A stretch of DNA of 64,000 nucleotides from Texcoconibacillus texcoconensis (GCF_014202575.1 NZ_JACHHB010000013.1:1-64000), one strand, 5' to 3'. Shown: positions 9,986 to 17,914, counted from the stretch's first letter. Numbers and translations are program-made. Notes: generated by a model from the letters alone, not told the origin.

Positions 9986-10195
9986 ATGACAACAAAAATG
10001 ATTCAAGTAGAAGGAATGACATGTAATCACTGTAAATCATCCGTTGAGGGTGCGTTAAATAACCTCGCTGGGGTATCGAAAGCAGAAGTGAGTTTAGAAG
10101 ATAAAAATGTAACTGTTGAGTATGATGAAAGTCAAGTACAAGAGCAGCAATTGAAAGATGAAATTGAAGAACAAGGCTTTGACGTTGTATCTTAA
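9986..10195 (+). CDS. copZ: Copper chaperone CopZ
   Basis: Small heavy-metal-associated (HMA) domain protein of 69 residues. It carries Cu(I) in the cytoplasm to the CopA ATPase and to CsoR. The metal motif is MTCNHC (Cys13 and Cys16), followed by the usual beta-alpha-beta pattern (GVSKAEVSLEDKNVTVEYDE). It has its own GGGGAG site and probably shares the CsoR-controlled promoter. An unusually long hairpin follows the gene. Confidence 0.94.
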   Translation: MTTKMIQVEGMTCNHCKSSVEGALNNLAGVSKAEVSLEDKNVTVEYDESQVQEQQLKDEIEEQGFDVVS

Positions 10196-10216
10196 TGATG
10201 ACGTGTGAAAGCTTTT

Positions 10217-10308
10217 AGTTGGTGATGGTAAAGGATCTCCGATGGTCGACATACCTTGTTTAGGTTTGTTGAAGATCGTGTGTGTTCATAACCGTCACCA
10301 ACTTTTTA
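10217..10308 (+). terminator. Long-stem hairpin, terminator or structured RNA
   Basis: AGTTGGTGATGGT (10217-10229) pairs with ACCGTCACCAACT (10291-10303), followed by TTTTTATTT. The 61-base interior is itself foldable: GATCT (10234-10238) with AGATC (10273-10277), and ACCT (10253-10256) with AGGT (10262-10265). It ends the csoR-copZ unit. Its size leaves room for a regulatory leader of the next gene. Confidence 0.6.
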
Positions 10309-10339
10309 TTTCAATCACCTAAACAATATGGAGGATGAA

Positions 10340-10882
10340 ATGTTACGTTTACGTCAAGGGCTGGCTTTGATCATGTTTATAAGTGTTGGATTCTTTTTAT
10401 GGTTGGCACAAGTGGATGATGATGTGGAAGGGACGGCTTCTTCAGCACACAAAGGTTTTCAAGCGCCTAATATTCAATTAGAGCGTTTTGATGGTCGTTC
10501 CTTTGTACTTGAAGAGGTGTTTGCAAACGGAAGACCAGCATTACTTTATTTTTGGACATCTTGGTGCCCATATTGTGAACGGTCGACAGAACATGTTCAG
10601 CGAATTGATGAAACTTACGGAGAAAACATTGAAGTGATAGGCGTTAATGTTGCAAACCAAGATGTTCTTACAGATGCCGAAGTGTTTATAAAAAAACATG
10701 AAACCACCTTTACACAGTTGTTAGATAAGGAAGGTGAGGTTTCTAGTGTGTATCAAACGCCACCGATTCCGCTTACAGTATGGATCGACGAACAAGGGGC
10801 GATTTCAGAACGGCGTACAGGAGCTGTCACTTATTCAGAATTGGAAGCAAATGTGATAGAGCTGTTAGAAAAAGGAGATTAA
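10340..10882 (+). CDS. Membrane-anchored thiol-disulfide oxidoreductase (TlpA/ResA type)
   Basis: The 180-residue protein has an N-terminal membrane anchor (about 3-23) and an extracytoplasmic thioredoxin fold. The active site is WCPYC (Cys76, Cys79); a proline-containing turn (PPIPLTVW) takes the place of the usual cis-Pro loop. Such proteins reduce disulfides, for example in apocytochrome c, outside the membrane. The ATG at 10340 follows GGAGG by five bases. Four bases after its stop begins an Lgt-like membrane protein, so they form an operon. The B. subtilis counterpart in this neighbourhood would be YneN, but exact orthology is not certain. Confidence 0.82.
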   Translation: MLRLRQGLALIMFISVGFFLWLAQVDDDVEGTASSAHKGFQAPNIQLERFDGRSFVLEEVFANGRPALLYFWTSWCPYCERSTEHVQRIDETYGENIEVIGVNVANQDVLTDAEVFIKKHETTFTQLLDKEGEVSSVYQTPPIPLTVWIDEQGAISERRTGAVTYSELEANVIELLEKGD

Positions 10883-10886
10883 TGAG

Positions 10887-11507
10887 ATGTTTGCACCATA
10901 TGAAACATTCAATATATTGAGCTTTTCGCTACAGAGTCAATTGCTCTTAGCAGTTGTTGCAATTGTAACGTCTTACGCTTTTTTTACGTTTTATGTCAAG
11001 CGAGTCTTTGTGGTCACTGACGCGGAAGCCGTGACAGATCATGCTTTATGGGCGCTTCTGATTGGGGCGGCAACATTTAAGTTCTGGCCTTTTTTCACAA
11101 ATGTTGAGCTCTGGCCTGATTGGCGTAACTTCATATACTATGTAGGCGGAGGACAGGCGCTCATTGTCGCGCTCATTGTAGGAGCTATTTATTTCTGTTT
11201 GATTGTATGGCGAAAGAAATGGTCCGTGGCTGTTATGGATGGAGTAGGGATTGCTGTATTGTTCGGTATGTTTACCTTTTCGATATTTGTCAAAACATAC
11301 GGAGGTCCGACACCTTTATCGTTTGGTTGGGAGCTTGACGGACGGTTACATCACCCTGTGAACCTTTATCGTTCTTGGTTGTTGTTATTAGCTGTAGGCG
11401 TATCAATATTATGGATCGATAAAGACCGATACGGACAACGAGCATTATTAGCAGTTGTAGCCATTGTGTTGATCGAAATCCTTATGCGACCGTTTGTGAT
11501 CGCTTAA
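10887..11507 (+). CDS. Lgt-like multispanning membrane protein
   Basis: Polytopic protein of 206 residues with about six or seven hydrophobic helices. The motif LHHPVNLYRSWLLL near residue 155 recalls the HPxQLYE region of prolipoprotein diacylglyceryl transferase (Lgt), and the general layout is similar. The known Lgt catalytic residues are not all evident, so transferase activity is doubtful. It directly follows the TlpA-like gene and precedes ccdC, which suggests a shared extracytoplasmic redox or envelope-maturation role. That role is inference. Confidence 0.5.
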   Translation: MFAPYETFNILSFSLQSQLLLAVVAIVTSYAFFTFYVKRVFVVTDAEAVTDHALWALLIGAATFKFWPFFTNVELWPDWRNFIYYVGGGQALIVALIVGAIYFCLIVWRKKWSVAVMDGVGIAVLFGMFTFSIFVKTYGGPTPLSFGWELDGRLHHPVNLYRSWLLLLAVGVSILWIDKDRYGQRALLAVVAIVLIEILMRPFVIA

Positions 11508-11577
11508 CTGAAACACTATGTTTCCCCTATCAGCTATGTTATAATGACGACATTGTAGAAAATGGAGGTCACATTCA

Positions 11578-12069
11578 ATGGAAGGTTTATTTTTTATTGG
11601 TGTTGCCGTCTTCATGATGGTTACTGCAATGATTGTCCGTATGAAAGCGATAAAAAAACCAGCCAACGTGAAAAAAATTATTTTACCACCTGTTTTTATG
11701 ACAACGGGATTTATGATGTTTGTTCATCCGGACGTGAGTATTACAACGTTGCAAGCTGTTGAAGCGGCAACGGTCGGCTTATTGTTTTCAATCGTTCTAA
11801 TAAAGTTATCGAAATTTGAAATTCGTGATCATGATATTTATATGGTTCGTTCAAAAGCATTTTTCTATACTTTGATAGGTTTGTTTGCATTACGCCTTAT
11901 ATTTAAGTTAACGATCGGACAAGGTATCGACTATGGTGAAATTGCGGGTATGTTTTTCATCCTTGCTTACGCGATGATCGTTTCATGGCGCGTAGCGATG
12001 TTTTTCATGTTTAAGCGACTACAACGTACGTTAATGAAATCTTCAGTGAAAAATATCGTTGATACGTAA
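11578..12069 (+). CDS. ccdC: CcdC family membrane protein (YneJ type)
   Basis: The 163-residue protein has about five transmembrane helices and the CcdC/DUF1453 pattern (VKKIILPPVFMTTGFMMFVHP near residue 33, GEIAGMFFILAYAMIVSWR near 130). In B. subtilis CcdC is encoded with ccdA and yneI but is not strictly required for cytochrome c maturation, so its exact job is unclear. GGAGGT stands ten bases upstream of the ATG. No ccdA is seen here; the preceding genes are a TlpA-like protein and an Lgt-like protein instead. Confidence 0.85.
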   Translation: MEGLFFIGVAVFMMVTAMIVRMKAIKKPANVKKIILPPVFMTTGFMMFVHPDVSITTLQAVEAATVGLLFSIVLIKLSKFEIRDHDIYMVRSKAFFYTLIGLFALRLIFKLTIGQGIDYGEIAGMFFILAYAMIVSWRVAMFFMFKRLQRTLMKSSVKNIVDT

Positions 12070-12070
12070 A

Positions 12071-12115
12071 AAATCCGACGGCTCTATTTTGTAGGGCTAA
12101 CGTCGGATTTTTTTA
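12071..12115 (+). terminator. ccdC terminator
   Basis: AAATCCGACG (12071-12080) pairs with CGTCGGATTT (12101-12110), followed by a T run. Internal AGCC-type pairing extends the stem. Confidence 0.8.
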
Positions 12116-12170
12116 TCAAACTTCAAAATTCAAAACATACACATTTTTGTCTCGTCATTGTATGTAGTTA

Positions 12171-12599
12171 TCAGTGAAAATAGCGCTCGTATTGTGAAGG
12201 GTCGATATCTTTTTCTTCGAGTTTTTTAATTAAAAATTTATGGTCACGCTTTGGCGTGGCTTGAATATACCCTTTGATAATTAAATCCTCGCGCATTTCT
12301 TGAGCCCCTTCTTCTAAAGCAAGCTCACCAATTTTCCCTGCGATTTTCCCTTTGGCAACATCGCGAAATAATTCAGGTACAGGTTCTACGAGTTCTGCAA
12401 GAAATTCCTTCTGTTCATCACTCCATAAGTGTCGTGTCTCATCGATATAGTATTCTTGCCAATCAAGTATTGAATGCCCGTCTTCTTTCGGTAGCTTTTT
12501 CAGAAATTTACGAAACATAAAGTAGCCACCTATAGCGACCAGACCAAACAAAACGACACTCCAAAGCATGATTGCCCACATAAACCAATCATTTGGCAT
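12171..12599 (-). CDS. yneK: DUF2621 family membrane-anchored protein YneK
   Basis: Protein of 142 residues with one N-terminal transmembrane helix (about 4-28) and a charged cytoplasmic part (WQEYYIDETRHLWSDEQKEFLAELVEPVPELFRDVAKGKIAGKIGELALEEGA). This is the YneK/DUF2621 pattern found in Bacillus next to ccdC. The function is unknown. The ATG at 12599 has AGGGGTG six bases upstream and is preferred to a GTG nine bases earlier. It converges on ccdC. It marks the last gene before the inserted 12-kb stretch relative to B. subtilis. Confidence 0.85.
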   Translation of the reverse strand: MPNDWFMWAIMLWSVVLFGLVAIGGYFMFRKFLKKLPKEDGHSILDWQEYYIDETRHLWSDEQKEFLAELVEPVPELFRDVAKGKIAGKIGELALEEGAQEMREDLIIKGYIQATPKRDHKFLIKKLEEKDIDPSQYERYFH

Positions 12600-12668
12600 T
12601 TTTATCACCCCTGTTTACTTCCATCAATACTATTTTACTGAAACTAAGAAAAAATGAAAAGCATGTTG

Positions 12669-13556
12669 CTAGTAGGGGAAAGTTTGTTTGATATATTTAA
12701 ATGCGAGATCGGTAAAAGCTTTGCTTTCATCAACGTTGTTCTTGCTTTTCCAATAAGATATATAAAATGTTCTTATTGAAGGTAAAAATCCACAAGTAGC
12801 GATAGAGCGATTTTTTTCAAATTTCATGGCAAGTTCCGAGACAAATCCATAACCGACGCCTGCTTCCACAAGTGATAATGTAGATTCAGTTGTCGGCGCA
12901 ATAGCTGCAGTTTCTAGCTCGGCCATAGAGATCCCCCATGTTTTTAATCCTCTTTCTGCATCAAGGAATGTTCCGGAGCCATCTTTTCTTTTTACAAATA
13001 AATGAGGACGCAAATCTTCTTCAGACGTGATCGAAGGGGTATGGTCCATTTTTTGCCCAATAATTGCGAGGCGATCTTCAATAAGTGGAAACGTTGCGAC
13101 ATCTTTATGTGTGAGCGGAGCACCAGTTAATGCGACGTCAAGGTCACCTTGCTTTAATGATGAAGCGATCGTTGTTGAATCATCTATCTGTAATGAGAGT
13201 CGAATTTGTGGAAACGTGTGATTAAATGTTCGACAAAGCGCTGGAAGGAAATAAGTACCTGGCGTTGTGCTAGCACCAATTCGTAATGTTTTTTTCCAAT
13301 TCTCTCCTCTTTTTTTACAGGCTTCTCTTAACTGTTTCCATTCCTTTGTCCATTTTTTGGCTTTTTCATATACCCATTTTCCTTCTTCTGTGGGCGAAAA
13401 AGAATCACGGTCAATAAGTGTGGCTCCTAATTCATCTTCGAGTCCTTTCAAATGTTTTGTTACCGAAGATTGGGCGACATTGAGGTGCTGCGCGGCTTTT
13501 GAAAAATTTCTAAATTCCACTAATGTAATAAATGAGGCAAGCCACTTTTCGTTCAT
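12669..13556 (-). CDS. LysR-family transcriptional regulator
   Basis: The 295-residue protein has an N-terminal winged helix (about 1-60, FRNFSKAAQHLNVAQSSVTKHLKGLEDELG) and a periplasmic-binding-protein-like effector domain (about 88-295). The overall form is CysL/CbbR-like. It is divergent from the phnD-phnE-phnC importer genes and 130 bases away. The intergenic region contains repeated motifs suitable for LysR binding. I infer that it controls the importer. The effector cannot be deduced, though a phosphonate, phosphite or sulfur oxyanion is possible. Confidence 0.85.
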   Translation of the reverse strand: MNEKWLASFITLVEFRNFSKAAQHLNVAQSSVTKHLKGLEDELGATLIDRDSFSPTEEGKWVYEKAKKWTKEWKQLREACKKRGENWKKTLRIGASTTPGTYFLPALCRTFNHTFPQIRLSLQIDDSTTIASSLKQGDLDVALTGAPLTHKDVATFPLIEDRLAIIGQKMDHTPSITSEEDLRPHLFVKRKDGSGTFLDAERGLKTWGISMAELETAAIAPTTESTLSLVEAGVGYGFVSELAMKFEKNRSIATCGFLPSIRTFYISYWKSKNNVDESKAFTDLAFKYIKQTFPY

Positions 13557-13570
13557 CCTTGTTTCACTCC

Positions 13571-13618
13571 TAAACCGTGCATATGCATTTTATCGTTTAC
13601 TGATATCGTAAACCGTGC
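13571..13618. promoter_or_regulatory. Putative LysR operator between the regulator and phnD
   Basis: TAAACCGTGC occurs twice in direct repeat (13571-13580 and 13609-13618). GTTTAC (13595-13600) and GTAAAC (13608-13613) form an inverted repeat with a seven-base centre, containing the T-N11-A pattern typical of LysR sites. Confidence 0.5.
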
Positions 13619-13686
13619 TAATGTATATATGCAATAGTATTCTATATAGGAATCGAAATAATTCTTTACAGGAATGGAGGGGCGGA

Positions 13687-14583
13687 ATGTCCAAAATGAA
13701 AGGAACACATATCATTTTGTCTGTTGCAAGCTTATTATTTATTGCTGCTTGTGGTGAATCAGATCGTGAAGAAGCTTTTGAGGTTGCTGTCATCCCGGCT
13801 CAATCGATTGGTGGAATGCAAACGGGATTGGAGCGATTAGAGGAAACGCTCGAAGATTCGTTACAACAAGATGTGCAAGTTGAACATTATCCGAACTATA
13901 ATGCGGTTGTAGAAGCGATTAACTATAGTCATATCGATTTGGCTTATTTAGGTCCTTTAACATACTTAGTTGCTCACGAGGAAAGTGGAGCAGAAGCCAT
14001 TCTCACGCAAGAAATCGAAGGAGATCCTTATTATTATTCATATATTGTGACTCATAAAGACCAACCATGGAAGTCTTTAGATGACATGTTAGAAGAGCGA
14101 AGCAATGTAGATTTTGCCTTTGGTAGTATAGCTTCAACATCGGGTTCTCTTATACCGGGATTGGAATTGAGCGAACGAGGGGTTTTTGAATCGGAAAACG
14201 TTCATGAATTTCAAGACGTCCGTTATACGGGCTCCCATGATATTACTGCAACGCAAGTAGAAAATCAGGAAGTGGAAGCGGGCGCTATTGACAGTGCGAT
14301 TTTCCATGCATTAGCGAAAGATGGTGCCATTAATGAAGAGGAATTTTCAATCATTTGGCAATCTGAACCGTTGTATCAATATCCTTGGGTTGTTCCTCAT
14401 GATATGCAAGAAGGGCAAATTGAGAAGATTCAGCAAGCATTTATGGCGATTGATGACCCTGAAGTGCTCGACATATTTGGGGGAGCGGACGCTTTTGTAG
14501 AAGCGGATGATTCGCAATACGAAGATGTGCTCGAAGCGGCGCGTACGTTTGATATGTTAGACCCGGAAGTGCTGGACAACTAA
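13687..14583 (+). CDS. phnD: PhnD-type substrate-binding lipoprotein
   Basis: Extracytoplasmic binding protein of an ABC importer for phosphonate, phosphite or a related anion. The 298-residue protein has a lipoprotein signal ending in LFIAAC (Cys at about residue 22) and the PhnD fold (FEVAVIPAQ; INYSHIDLAYLGPLTYL; DFAFGSIASTSGSLIPG, the SxSGxxxP region that lines the anion site). The ATG at 13687 has GGAGGGG; the open frame extends 24 codons upstream without a site. It is followed by a terminator-like hairpin before phnE, so the binding protein may be made in excess. Confidence 0.87.
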   Translation: MSKMKGTHIILSVASLLFIAACGESDREEAFEVAVIPAQSIGGMQTGLERLEETLEDSLQQDVQVEHYPNYNAVVEAINYSHIDLAYLGPLTYLVAHEESGAEAILTQEIEGDPYYYSYIVTHKDQPWKSLDDMLEERSNVDFAFGSIASTSGSLIPGLELSERGVFESENVHEFQDVRYTGSHDITATQVENQEVEAGAIDSAIFHALAKDGAINEEEFSIIWQSEPLYQYPWVVPHDMQEGQIEKIQQAFMAIDDPEVLDIFGGADAFVEADDSQYEDVLEAARTFDMLDPEVLDN

Positions 14584-14595
14584 CAGATCGCGATA

Positions 14596-14640
14596 AAGCC
14601 AGTTCACGTTTGATTCATTGAAACGTCACTGGCTTCTTTT
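14596..14640 (+). terminator. Hairpin between phnD and phnE
   Basis: AAGCCAGT and ACGTTT (14596-14611) pair with AAACGT and ACTGGCTT (14621-14635), followed by CTTTTT. It would act as a terminator or attenuator inside the operon. Confidence 0.65.
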
Positions 14641-14668
14641 TCGTATAGCCCATAAAGGATGTGATGGA

Positions 14669-15430
14669 TTGATTTGGTTTCGTAAACGATATATTTTTTA
14701 TGCGGGGTTCATCATTTTTTTAACATGGTGGAGCCTAGAGCAAACGGAGTTTGAATGGGCGAAATTTCAACAGTTATCAAATGCATTTACATTTATTAAT
14801 GACAGAATTTTACCGCCGGACTTCTCGATTACGTCTTTATTATTGCACGAGGCGTTCGTCACTTTGGCGATCGCGTTTTTAGGGACATTTTTTGCATTAT
14901 TGATTGCCCTTCCAATCAGTTTTGCATCAGCATCAAATACATGCACAAATCGCTTAATTTATACGTGGAATCGCGTTGTACTTTCTGTCTTGCGTTCAGT
15001 TCCGGAAATTGTTTTTGGCCTCATCTTTGTCGTTGTCGTCGGTTTAAGCCCGTTTGCCGCCGTGATGGCTGTTTTCTTACACAACATTGGCGTGCTTGGT
15101 AAACTGATTTCAGAGTTGATTGAAGCAGCAGACGAAGGGCCTCACGAAGCGATGAAGTCTGTTGGCGCTAAAAGACATATCGCGTCATTGTTTGCGATTG
15201 TGCCACAAATATGGCCAAATGTACTCTCGCACTATTTTTATCGTTTTGAGGTAGCGATTCGCACGTCACTAGTCCTTGGTTTTATAGGCGGTGGAGGTCT
15301 TGGCCAGCAGCTCTTTAACCAGTTCCAAAGTATCAACTATCACGCGATGGCCACAAGTATTATTTTTATTATGGTCCTTGTGATTGCTGTTGACTTACTT
15401 GGTTCCTATGTACGTAAGCGGGTGATTTAA
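14669..15430 (+). CDS. phnE: PhnE-type ABC permease
   Basis: Membrane permease of the importer, 253 residues with about six helices. The EAA loop that contacts the ATPase is EAADEGPHEAMKSVGAKR. No ATG opens the frame. A TTG at 14618 falls in the loop of the hairpin after phnD and has no ribosome binding site. The TTG at 14669 has AAGGA nine bases upstream and is chosen; the true start remains uncertain. It is followed 17 bases later by phnC. The gene order D-E-C differs from the common C-D-E. Confidence 0.83.
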   Translation: MIWFRKRYIFYAGFIIFLTWWSLEQTEFEWAKFQQLSNAFTFINDRILPPDFSITSLLLHEAFVTLAIAFLGTFFALLIALPISFASASNTCTNRLIYTWNRVVLSVLRSVPEIVFGLIFVVVVGLSPFAAVMAVFLHNIGVLGKLISELIEAADEGPHEAMKSVGAKRHIASLFAIVPQIWPNVLSHYFYRFEVAIRTSLVLGFIGGGGLGQQLFNQFQSINYHAMATSIIFIMVLVIAVDLLGSYVRKRVI

Positions 15431-15447
15431 CATGAGGAGGAATAAAT

Positions 15448-16185
15448 GTGATTCAGCTTCGAGAGGTGACGGTTCGTTATCCAGGTTCATCCTATCCAGC
15501 GATTGATCAGCTGTCGGTGGATATTTATAAGGAGGAGTTTGTCTGTGTGCTAGGAAAAAGTGGTGCAGGCAAGTCGACGTTCATCCGTACACTCAATGCG
15601 CTTCAGCCTGTTTCTGAAGGCGAGGTGCTTGTAAGTGACCAAGCTGTACACTCGGCTAGTGAAAAACAGCAAAGGTCGATGAGGATGAAAGCGGGAATGA
15701 TCTTTCAGCATTTTCATTTAATTCCTCGCTTAACGGTTTTGCAAAATGTTCTAACAGGTCGTTTTGGCCAAAAGAAAAGCTACCAAGCGCTTCTAGGTTT
15801 ATTTTCCCATGAAGAACGAGAGCAAGCGTATCATATATTACGACAAGTCGGACTGAATGATATGGCGCAAAGAAGGGTCGATGCATTAAGTGGTGGACAA
15901 AAACAACGTGTAGGAATTGCTCGTTCTCTTATGCAAGACCCTGAAATATTTCTTGGTGATGAGCCTGTTGCGAGCTTAGATCCGAGTACATCTGAGACGA
16001 TCTTTCACTTGCTAAGAAAAATCCATGATGAAAAGCAGCTTCTAAGTATTATGAATGTGCATGACGTCTCGTTAGCACGGAAGTATGCATCAAGAATTTT
16101 AGGTTTAAGAGACGGAAAACTCGTCTTTGACGGTGGACCTGATGAATTGGATGAAGCAGCATACCAAACAATTTATGGGGCGTAA
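15448..16185 (+). CDS. phnC: PhnC-type ABC ATPase
   Basis: ATP-binding subunit of the importer, 245 residues. Walker A is GKSGAGKST (about 36-44), the Q-loop is FQHFHLIPRLTVLQNVL, the ABC signature is LSGGQKQR, Walker B is EIFLGDEPVASLDP, and the switch histidine is in MNVHDVS. The initiation codon is GTG at 15448 with GAGGAGG seven bases upstream. It is the last gene of phnD-phnE-phnC. No C-P lyase, phosphonatase or phosphite dehydrogenase gene is nearby, so the substrate is not defined by context. Confidence 0.88.
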   Translation: MIQLREVTVRYPGSSYPAIDQLSVDIYKEEFVCVLGKSGAGKSTFIRTLNALQPVSEGEVLVSDQAVHSASEKQQRSMRMKAGMIFQHFHLIPRLTVLQNVLTGRFGQKKSYQALLGLFSHEEREQAYHILRQVGLNDMAQRRVDALSGGQKQRVGIARSLMQDPEIFLGDEPVASLDPSTSETIFHLLRKIHDEKQLLSIMNVHDVSLARKYASRILGLRDGKLVFDGGPDELDEAAYQTIYGA

Positions 16186-16293
16186 GGTGGACTTAAAAAT
16201 TTTAGACTAAGAATCTTTAAAATCATGATTCATGTCTAATCGCGTTTGCGCTCTAATGAATAAGGTGATTAGTGAATGTCATCCACAATAAAT

Positions 16294-16360
16294 TCAGTGA
16301 ATCACTCCCACCACTTACGACCCTTACGGGGTGCTTGAAGAGGGAGACTTCTTTCGGAAG
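16294..16360 (-). mobile_element. Relic resembling an IS200/IS605 end / TnpB omega-RNA 3' part
   Basis: On the minus strand the sequence reads CTCCCTCTTCAAGCACCCC, then GTAAGTGGTGGGAGTGATTCAC. This is the layout of the right end of many Bacillus IS200/IS605-type elements, where a CTTCAAGC segment and a GGTGGGAG-TTCAC end form the omega-RNA scaffold next to the guide. No tnpA or tnpB reading frame is near. It may be a decayed element or an orphan RNA. The call is from memory of such ends and needs a search. Confidence 0.45.
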
Positions 16361-16380
16361 TATGTTAAAAGGGGTGTTGT

Positions 16381-16473
16381 ATGATGGCACATCAAGAAAG
16401 CGTAGGTTTCGCGTTAATTGTCGTGTTGTTCATTCTTCTAGTTATCATAGGGGCGGCTTATGTAGGTTATTAA
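16381..16473 (+). CDS. YjcZ/SscA-type small hydrophobic spore protein
   Basis: Thirty-residue peptide MMAHQESVGF ... VGY with one hydrophobic helix. The pattern GFALIVVLFILLVIIGAAYVGY is the signature of the YjcZ family of sporulation proteins. In Bacillus such peptides are made late in the mother cell and found in spore outer layers. AAGGGGTG stands about six bases ahead of the ATG, and a strong terminator follows. The upstream region overlaps the IS605-like relic. Confidence 0.82.
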   Translation: MMAHQESVGFALIVVLFILLVIIGAAYVGY

Positions 16474-16487
16474 GATAACGAGAAAAG

Positions 16488-16524
16488 AAAGGGTACCTCG
16501 AATATATGGGGTACCCTTTTGTTT
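16488..16524 (+). terminator. Terminator after the YjcZ-type gene
   Basis: AAAGGGTACC (16488-16497) pairs with GGTACCCTTT (16510-16519), then TGTTTTG. Confidence 0.8.
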
Positions 16525-16607
16525 TGAATAAATTTCATTATCTTGATCAAAGGTTTCGTCGTTTAAATGAGTAACAAGTTGATTGATGGTGTGGACAAGC
16601 TTAATGT

Positions 16608-17567
16608 CTAGTGACTTCTTGATAATAGATCTATACAGTTTCTAATAATTTTTTTCAAGAAAGATGACCAATTGTTAAGGTTTTCATCTTCCTGTTGATG
16701 GTACTTGAATGATTTCGTTTCTTTATTGTGATTGAGCTGAATGTTCGTAGGTAATGTGTATTTTAAAAGAGGGTCATTTGTGATGATCCCATCCACACCA
16801 TATGAGAACATTTTTAAGGCTGTTTCTGGGTGATAAATTACCCATGGGAATGTTTTTATCCCTGTTTGTTGAAGAACATTCACTAAGCGCTCATTTACAG
16901 TTAGAAAATAGGGGTTCACGTAATCAAAGTGTTTCGCCCATTTTAAGATCTCCTGTTGTGAAATTTCCGAATGAATATTACATATTAAACCAGTTTGTAA
17001 TTGTGGGATCATTTTGCTCAATCTTTTGACTGTATCAAGATCAAAGGATTGAATGATGATATCATTTAAATTTGACTTTGGGACCGCTTTGGTTAACGTT
17101 TTTGCCAGCTGTTTCTCAATACTAGGGTACATTTCCGGATTTTTTATTTCGATTAAAAAACGAATTTGCGATTGATAACGTTCTAGTGCCTCACTGAGCG
17201 TGAGAATTTTTTGTCCATAAAATGAAGGGTGAAACCAATTACCAGCATCTAGTTTCTTCAATTCATTTAAGGTTTGTTTATAAATTGGACCTGTTCCATT
17301 TGTCGTGCGGTCAAGCATGAGATCATGAAAGAGTACGGGGTGTCCGTCTTTTGATAACTGAACATCTACTTCAACATAATCAGCATTCATTTTTATCGCT
17401 TTTTCGATCGCCGCGGATGTATGTTCAGGAGCGTAAAGAGATGCGCCTCTATGGGCTATGATCTTATAGGGGAAAGGGCGATTGGAAATCGGCTTCTCTG
17501 ATTGAGTGGATATAATTGCAACCAATAAAAAGATAAGTAAAATTGTGGGTGATAAGTTGTCATTCAT
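16608..17567 (-). CDS. Glycerophosphodiester phosphodiesterase (GDPD)
   Basis: Hydrolyses glycerophosphodiesters to glycerol-3-phosphate and an alcohol. The 319-residue protein has an N-terminal hydrophobic segment (about 6-22) that exports or anchors it, then a TIM-barrel GDPD domain. Motifs are IIAHRGASLYAPEHT (catalytic His and metal-binding Glu), VEVDVQLSKDGHPVLFHD (metal Asp and second catalytic His), FLIEIKNP, and WVIYHPET with GVDGIITNDP at the C-terminus. The C-terminal 45 residues are polar and not part of the domain. Substrates could be phospholipid or teichoic-acid breakdown products. Confidence 0.87.
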   Translation of the reverse strand: MNDNLSPTILLIFLLVAIISTQSEKPISNRPFPYKIIAHRGASLYAPEHTSAAIEKAIKMNADYVEVDVQLSKDGHPVLFHDLMLDRTTNGTGPIYKQTLNELKKLDAGNWFHPSFYGQKILTLSEALERYQSQIRFLIEIKNPEMYPSIEKQLAKTLTKAVPKSNLNDIIIQSFDLDTVKRLSKMIPQLQTGLICNIHSEISQQEILKWAKHFDYVNPYFLTVNERLVNVLQQTGIKTFPWVIYHPETALKMFSYGVDGIITNDPLLKYTLPTNIQLNHNKETKSFKYHQQEDENLNNWSSFLKKIIRNCIDLLSRSH

Positions 17568-17914
17568 GATGCCCCCCCTTTTTTAGAAATGGTTGGTGTT
17601 TGTTACACAGATGTAAGCATTCATATATAGGTATGAATGCGTAATGAAATGTGGTAGGGCGAATGAACGGAGCACATAATGATTATGTATTTTTCAGGGG
17701 AAGGTTAACGATATAGGTTTCCTGAAAGTTCAAGTTGTTGCATTTAGGGATGATATGTAAATGATTACTTATATTCCCTGGTTTATAGGCGAATGTGATC
17801 AAGAAGTAAAAATATCGCTTACTTGTCTATATTTATCCGAAAAAATCATGTATGATATAAATATATATTCTTATTTTTGCTTGATTTGATAGAAAAGAAA
17901 AGGTAGTGAAAGGT
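17568..17914. other. Divergent intergenic region with a perfect palindrome
   Basis: GCATTCATA (17617-17625) and TATGAATGC (17632-17640) form a near-perfect 24-bp palindrome 50 bases before the phosphodiesterase gene, suitable as an operator. A TATGATATAAAT stretch (about 17850) is the likely -10 of the hydrolase gene. No gene is visible here. Confidence 0.4.

Noticed and set aside
13027..13611. Open frames antisense to the LysR gene
   Set aside because: They are shadows of the coding strand, with no ribosome binding sites and no recognisable protein pattern. The same holds for the antisense frames over tkt, acnA, the AAA gene and tnpA.
14618..14668. phnE start at TTG 14618
   Set aside because: This TTG lies in the loop of a terminator-like hairpin and lacks a ribosome binding site; TTG 14669 has AAGGA upstream.
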